Positions 61,498-64,000 of a DNA stretch of 64,000 nt are shown piece by piece. The notes under the pieces were generated by a model that searched no databases, had not been told where the DNA came from, and worked only from the letters and a program-made list of their open reading frames with translations. Source of the DNA: Cyanidium caldarium (lineage: Eukaryota > Rhodophyta > Bangiophyceae > Cyanidiales > Cyanidiaceae). The number at the start of each line of letters is the position of its first letter. Position 1 is the stretch's first letter. A program made the position numbers and the translations under genes. The stretch covers positions 310,001 to 374,000 of the forward strand of contig JANCYW010000003.1 of NCBI GenBank assembly GCA_026184775.1. Direction: 5' to 3'.

Positions 61498-63996
61498 TCA
61501 CAGGATGCCGGCAGCAACGCGTTTGGCCTCGTGTTCATCCATGATGTCATACTTTTCAAAGTGCATTTCCACAGAGGCGTGGCCGGCAGTGAGGCTGCGC
61601 ACGGCCGTCGCGTAGCCGATGAGGCCCTCGAGCGGCACCAGCGCCTCGACAGTGGCCCGGTCGTTGTCGACGCTAAGCACTTGGCCGCGCCGACGCGATG
61701 ACGAAAGGTCACGCACGACCGTGCCCAGATATGAATGCGCGGAGGTGCTGCCCCGCGCGGATCGCGCCGCCGTCGACAGCCGCACGTACACCCGCATGAT
61801 TGGTTCGGCCAGCCGCGGCGTCGCTCGCGCCAACGCGTCCCGAACGGCCTCCGCTCCACAGGCGCTAAGGGCGGCTGGTGCGGCCTCGGGTGTCAGAATC
61901 TTGCACACTGTCGCCTCGACGCCGATGAGCGGGTATCCCATGCGCGGGCCGTGTTGCAGCGCTGAGCGGGCGCCGCGTTCCACGGCTTGCACGGCCGGCG
62001 GCAAAGAGTGAGACGCGCGCGACGCTTTGCGCTGCGGTGTACTTCCGAGTTCGCCTCCCGGTAGTACATCCTCCCGCAGCTGCAATCGATTGGTCTGGAC
62101 GACTCCCGCCACCTCTCCCGCCTCGGGCGACAGTGGCCGCACCAGCACCTGCACGGCCGCATCCCACCAGGTGTTGCCCATCTTGCGGTTGAGGCGATGC
62201 ACCGGCGCGGCGGCAAGTGCATCGGGCGTGACACTCGCATCGCCCACAATGGTCTCGCAAAATGCGACACGCGGCGCGCCCATGTGCAAGCCACGGATGC
62301 CGTAATCGCCCTCGAGGCGCGCCCGGGCGATATCCAGATGCAGCTCACCCATGCCCCGCAGGACGAGTTCGCCGGTGCGTTCATCGATCCCGTGCGCCAA
62401 ACTCGGGTCGTCCCGCACCAGCGTGTCTAGCGCCTGATTCAGAGCGGCCACGGCGGTGGCGCTGGTACCATCGTCCAGCTCCAGCGCCGCGCCAAACACT
62501 GGCGACGGCGCCGACAAGCCCGGCAGCCACAAGTCGGTGCTCTTGGCTGCCGCCGCCACCGCCACGGTGTCGCCGGTGCGCGCGTGCTTCAAGCCGCTGA
62601 CGGCGTAGATGCCGCCACAGGTGGCTTGCTCCACCGGGATCAAGTCATCCGCGTGCACCCGGAAGATCGCGTCGACGCGATCATCGATGCTGGCGAGCGC
62701 GCCGGATGCATCCCGCGACAGGGCGCGCACGCGGGTGTTGGCGCTCAGCGGCTGCGTCTTCCCGCCGCAGAAGACGCGGATAAAAGCGAGTGGCCCGCGA
62801 TGCACGTCGTGCTGCACTTTGAACACGTATGCGGTCAGCGGCTCCTGCGGCAGGGCGCGCCGGTGCCGGGGCACCGCGTCACGGTCCACCCCAGTGATAT
62901 CGGGCCGCTCCAGCGGCGACGGAAGGTAGTCGACCACCGCATCCAACAGCGGCTGCACGCCCGCGTTGCGCAGCGCTGAGCCACAGAGCACCGGCACGAC
63001 GTGTCCAGCTTGAGTAGCGCGACGCAGGGCTCGATGCAGGCGTTCGGGGTCGATAGGCTGGCCTTCCAGGTACTCAGCGCACACGCCATCGTCGTGCTCG
63101 GCCACGGCCTCGATCAGCCGATCGCGCAGTCGCCGAGTCTCTGCGCGCCAATGCGCCGTATCGGGCGCAGCCGTTGCGGCCTCCAACTCGTGTCGTTCCA
63201 CGCGTTCGCCATGGGCGCCGCCAAAGCGCAGCAATGCACCGCCGTGCAGGACATCCAGCACGGCGTACTCGCCGGGTGCCATGGGCGCCCAGGTATTCAC
63301 CAACACCGGCGTGCAGCGCAGCAGCTCGCGCATGCTGGCTAGACAGTGGTCGATGTCGGCGCCCTCGCGGTCGCACTTGTTGATGAAAGCCACTGTCGGC
63401 AGGCGATACCGCGCTGCCTGCCGCCACACCGCCAGCGTCTGCGCTTGCACGCCCTCTACTGCATCCAAAATCATCACCGCCCCGTCCATGACGCGCAACG
63501 ACCGCTCCACCTCAAAGTTAAAGTCCACATGTCCGGGGGTGTCGATAAGGTTGATCACGGTCGGCTCCGCTGAACTATCGCCATGGCGCGCCCATTGGAG
63601 CGTCGTCGCCGCAGCGTTGATGGTGATGCCGCGCTCCCGCTCCTGCTTCAAGTAGTCCATGATAGTGTCGCCGCGATCCACGTCGCCCATACAACGCGAC
63701 AGCCCGGCGTAAAAGAGCGCACGCTCGGTGGTGGTGGTCTTGCCGGCATCGACGTGCGCCACGATGCCGATATTGCGTGTTCGTTCTAGTCGCTGCAGCG
63801 ACGCATCGGCCTGCGTGGCGCCTTGCGGTAGCGTCACCAGGCCGCGGAGCGTCGGCTGCGGATATGCATGGTCGACGGTCTGCCGCCGACCAACTGGGAG
63901 ACGTACCCCTCGCCGCCGCACCAAAGTTTGGGTCCGGGATTGTCTCACGGCCAAAGCCGCCAACCACTTCCACCACAAAACACTGTTCGCGTACAT
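61498..63996 (-). CDS. GFM2: Mitochondrial elongation factor G2 (ribosome release, GFM2 type)
   Basis: EF-G2 works with ribosome recycling factor to split mitochondrial ribosomes after termination. The 832-aa precursor has a mitochondrial leader (MYANSVLWWKWLAALAVRQS), then the translational GTPase domain: G1 AHVDAGKT (80-87), GDVDRGDTIMDYLKQERERG before G2 RGITINAAATT, G3 DTPGH, G4 NKCD. The GDVDxGDT string is typical of GFM2 against EF-G1 (xxxVxxxxxxxDxM). Domain II, III (LVLRGMGELHLDIARARLEG), IV and V (LIGYATAVRSLTAGHASVEM, FEKYD) follow. Three insertions of 10-25 residues occur versus human. It ends the window; 4 bases remain on its 5' side. Confidence 0.95.
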   Translation of the reverse strand: MYANSVLWWKWLAALAVRQSRTQTLVRRRGVRLPVGRRQTVDHAYPQPTLRGLVTLPQGATQADASLQRLERTRNIGIVAHVDAGKTTTTERALFYAGLSRCMGDVDRGDTIMDYLKQERERGITINAAATTLQWARHGDSSAEPTVINLIDTPGHVDFNFEVERSLRVMDGAVMILDAVEGVQAQTLAVWRQAARYRLPTVAFINKCDREGADIDHCLASMRELLRCTPVLVNTWAPMAPGEYAVLDVLHGGALLRFGGAHGERVERHELEAATAAPDTAHWRAETRRLRDRLIEAVAEHDDGVCAEYLEGQPIDPERLHRALRRATQAGHVVPVLCGSALRNAGVQPLLDAVVDYLPSPLERPDITGVDRDAVPRHRRALPQEPLTAYVFKVQHDVHRGPLAFIRVFCGGKTQPLSANTRVRALSRDASGALASIDDRVDAIFRVHADDLIPVEQATCGGIYAVSGLKHARTGDTVAVAAAAKSTDLWLPGLSAPSPVFGAALELDDGTSATAVAALNQALDTLVRDDPSLAHGIDERTGELVLRGMGELHLDIARARLEGDYGIRGLHMGAPRVAFCETIVGDASVTPDALAAAPVHRLNRKMGNTWWDAAVQVLVRPLSPEAGEVAGVVQTNRLQLREDVLPGGELGSTPQRKASRASHSLPPAVQAVERGARSALQHGPRMGYPLIGVEATVCKILTPEAAPAALSACGAEAVRDALARATPRLAEPIMRVYVRLSTAARSARGSTSAHSYLGTVVRDLSSSRRRGQVLSVDNDRATVEALVPLEGLIGYATAVRSLTAGHASVEMHFEKYDIMDEHEAKRVAAGIL

Positions 63997-64000
63997 TCAA

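Noticed and set aside
1-64000. tRNA, rRNA, CRISPR arrays, telomere repeats
   Set aside because: Intergenic gaps were scanned by eye for T-loop-like GGTTCRA sequences, spaced repeats and G-rich telomeric units; none was convincing. Permuted or intron-containing tRNA genes, known in cyanidiophytes, could be missed this way.

Overview
This window looks like nuclear DNA of a small, intron-poor, GC-rich unicellular red alga of the Cyanidiophyceae (Cyanidioschyzon / Cyanidiococcus / Cyanidium type). No species is claimed. Three things point there. First, there are about 40 closely packed eukaryotic genes, almost all readable as one uninterrupted frame. Second, there is a nuclear-encoded CpcD-type phycobilisome linker together with other plastid proteins of cyanobacterial ancestry (DUF1517, DUF3110, DUF1350 and CCB2/4 families). 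Third, several predicted plastid precursors begin with Phe at position 2 or 3 (MFV, MFP, MAF), as red-algal transit peptides do. The only intron signal I trust is a branch-point-like GACTAAC plus CACAG acceptor in the first 53 bases.

Layout. 1-8.7 kb: DEAD-box helicase (partial), DUF3110 plastid protein, YeeZ-like Rossmann protein, CCB4-like cytochrome b6f assembly factor, eIF3d. 8.7-15 kb: a large unknown protein, HUS1 checkpoint clamp, a C2H2 zinc-finger protein, a cyclase-family hydrolase. 15-23 kb: an RRM plus anticodon-binding-fold protein, a small basic protein, a second YeeZ-like protein, a tandem CBM20 protein with a degenerate laforin-like phosphatase fold, Mpv17/PMP22. 23-36 kb: phycobilisome linker, MRD1/RBM19, SnoaL-like protein, SDR dehydrogenase, a Pro/Tyr-rich tail protein, fructose-1,6-bisphosphatase, UPF0390-like, SCO1, a double RidA protein, a GT2 glycosyltransferase, SBDS. 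35.8-48 kb: ATP12, an ABC1/UbiB kinase, nicotinamidase, a COG1-like tether subunit, DUF1517 thylakoid protein, glyoxalase I, DUF1350 protein. 48-64 kb: telomerase reverse transcriptase (TERT), two poorly conserved genes, HDDC2-type phosphohydrolase, NAD-glycerol-3-phosphate dehydrogenase, two unknowns, glycine C-acetyltransferase, mitochondrial EF-G2.

The genes are mostly unrelated housekeeping and organelle functions, with no operon logic. Themes that recur are ribosome and RNA biology (helicase, eIF3d, MRD1, SBDS, EF-G2), mitochondrial assembly (SCO1, ATP12), plastid biogenesis and carbon metabolism, and genome maintenance (HUS1, TERT). Head-to-head gene pairs separated by about 100-470 bp are frequent, so many promoters are probably shared. 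Family assignments come from reading protein motifs by eye; no database search was run. Start codons were chosen as the first ATG compatible with family length or a targeting peptide, and are less certain than stop codons. I saw no tRNA, rRNA, CRISPR array or intact mobile element.
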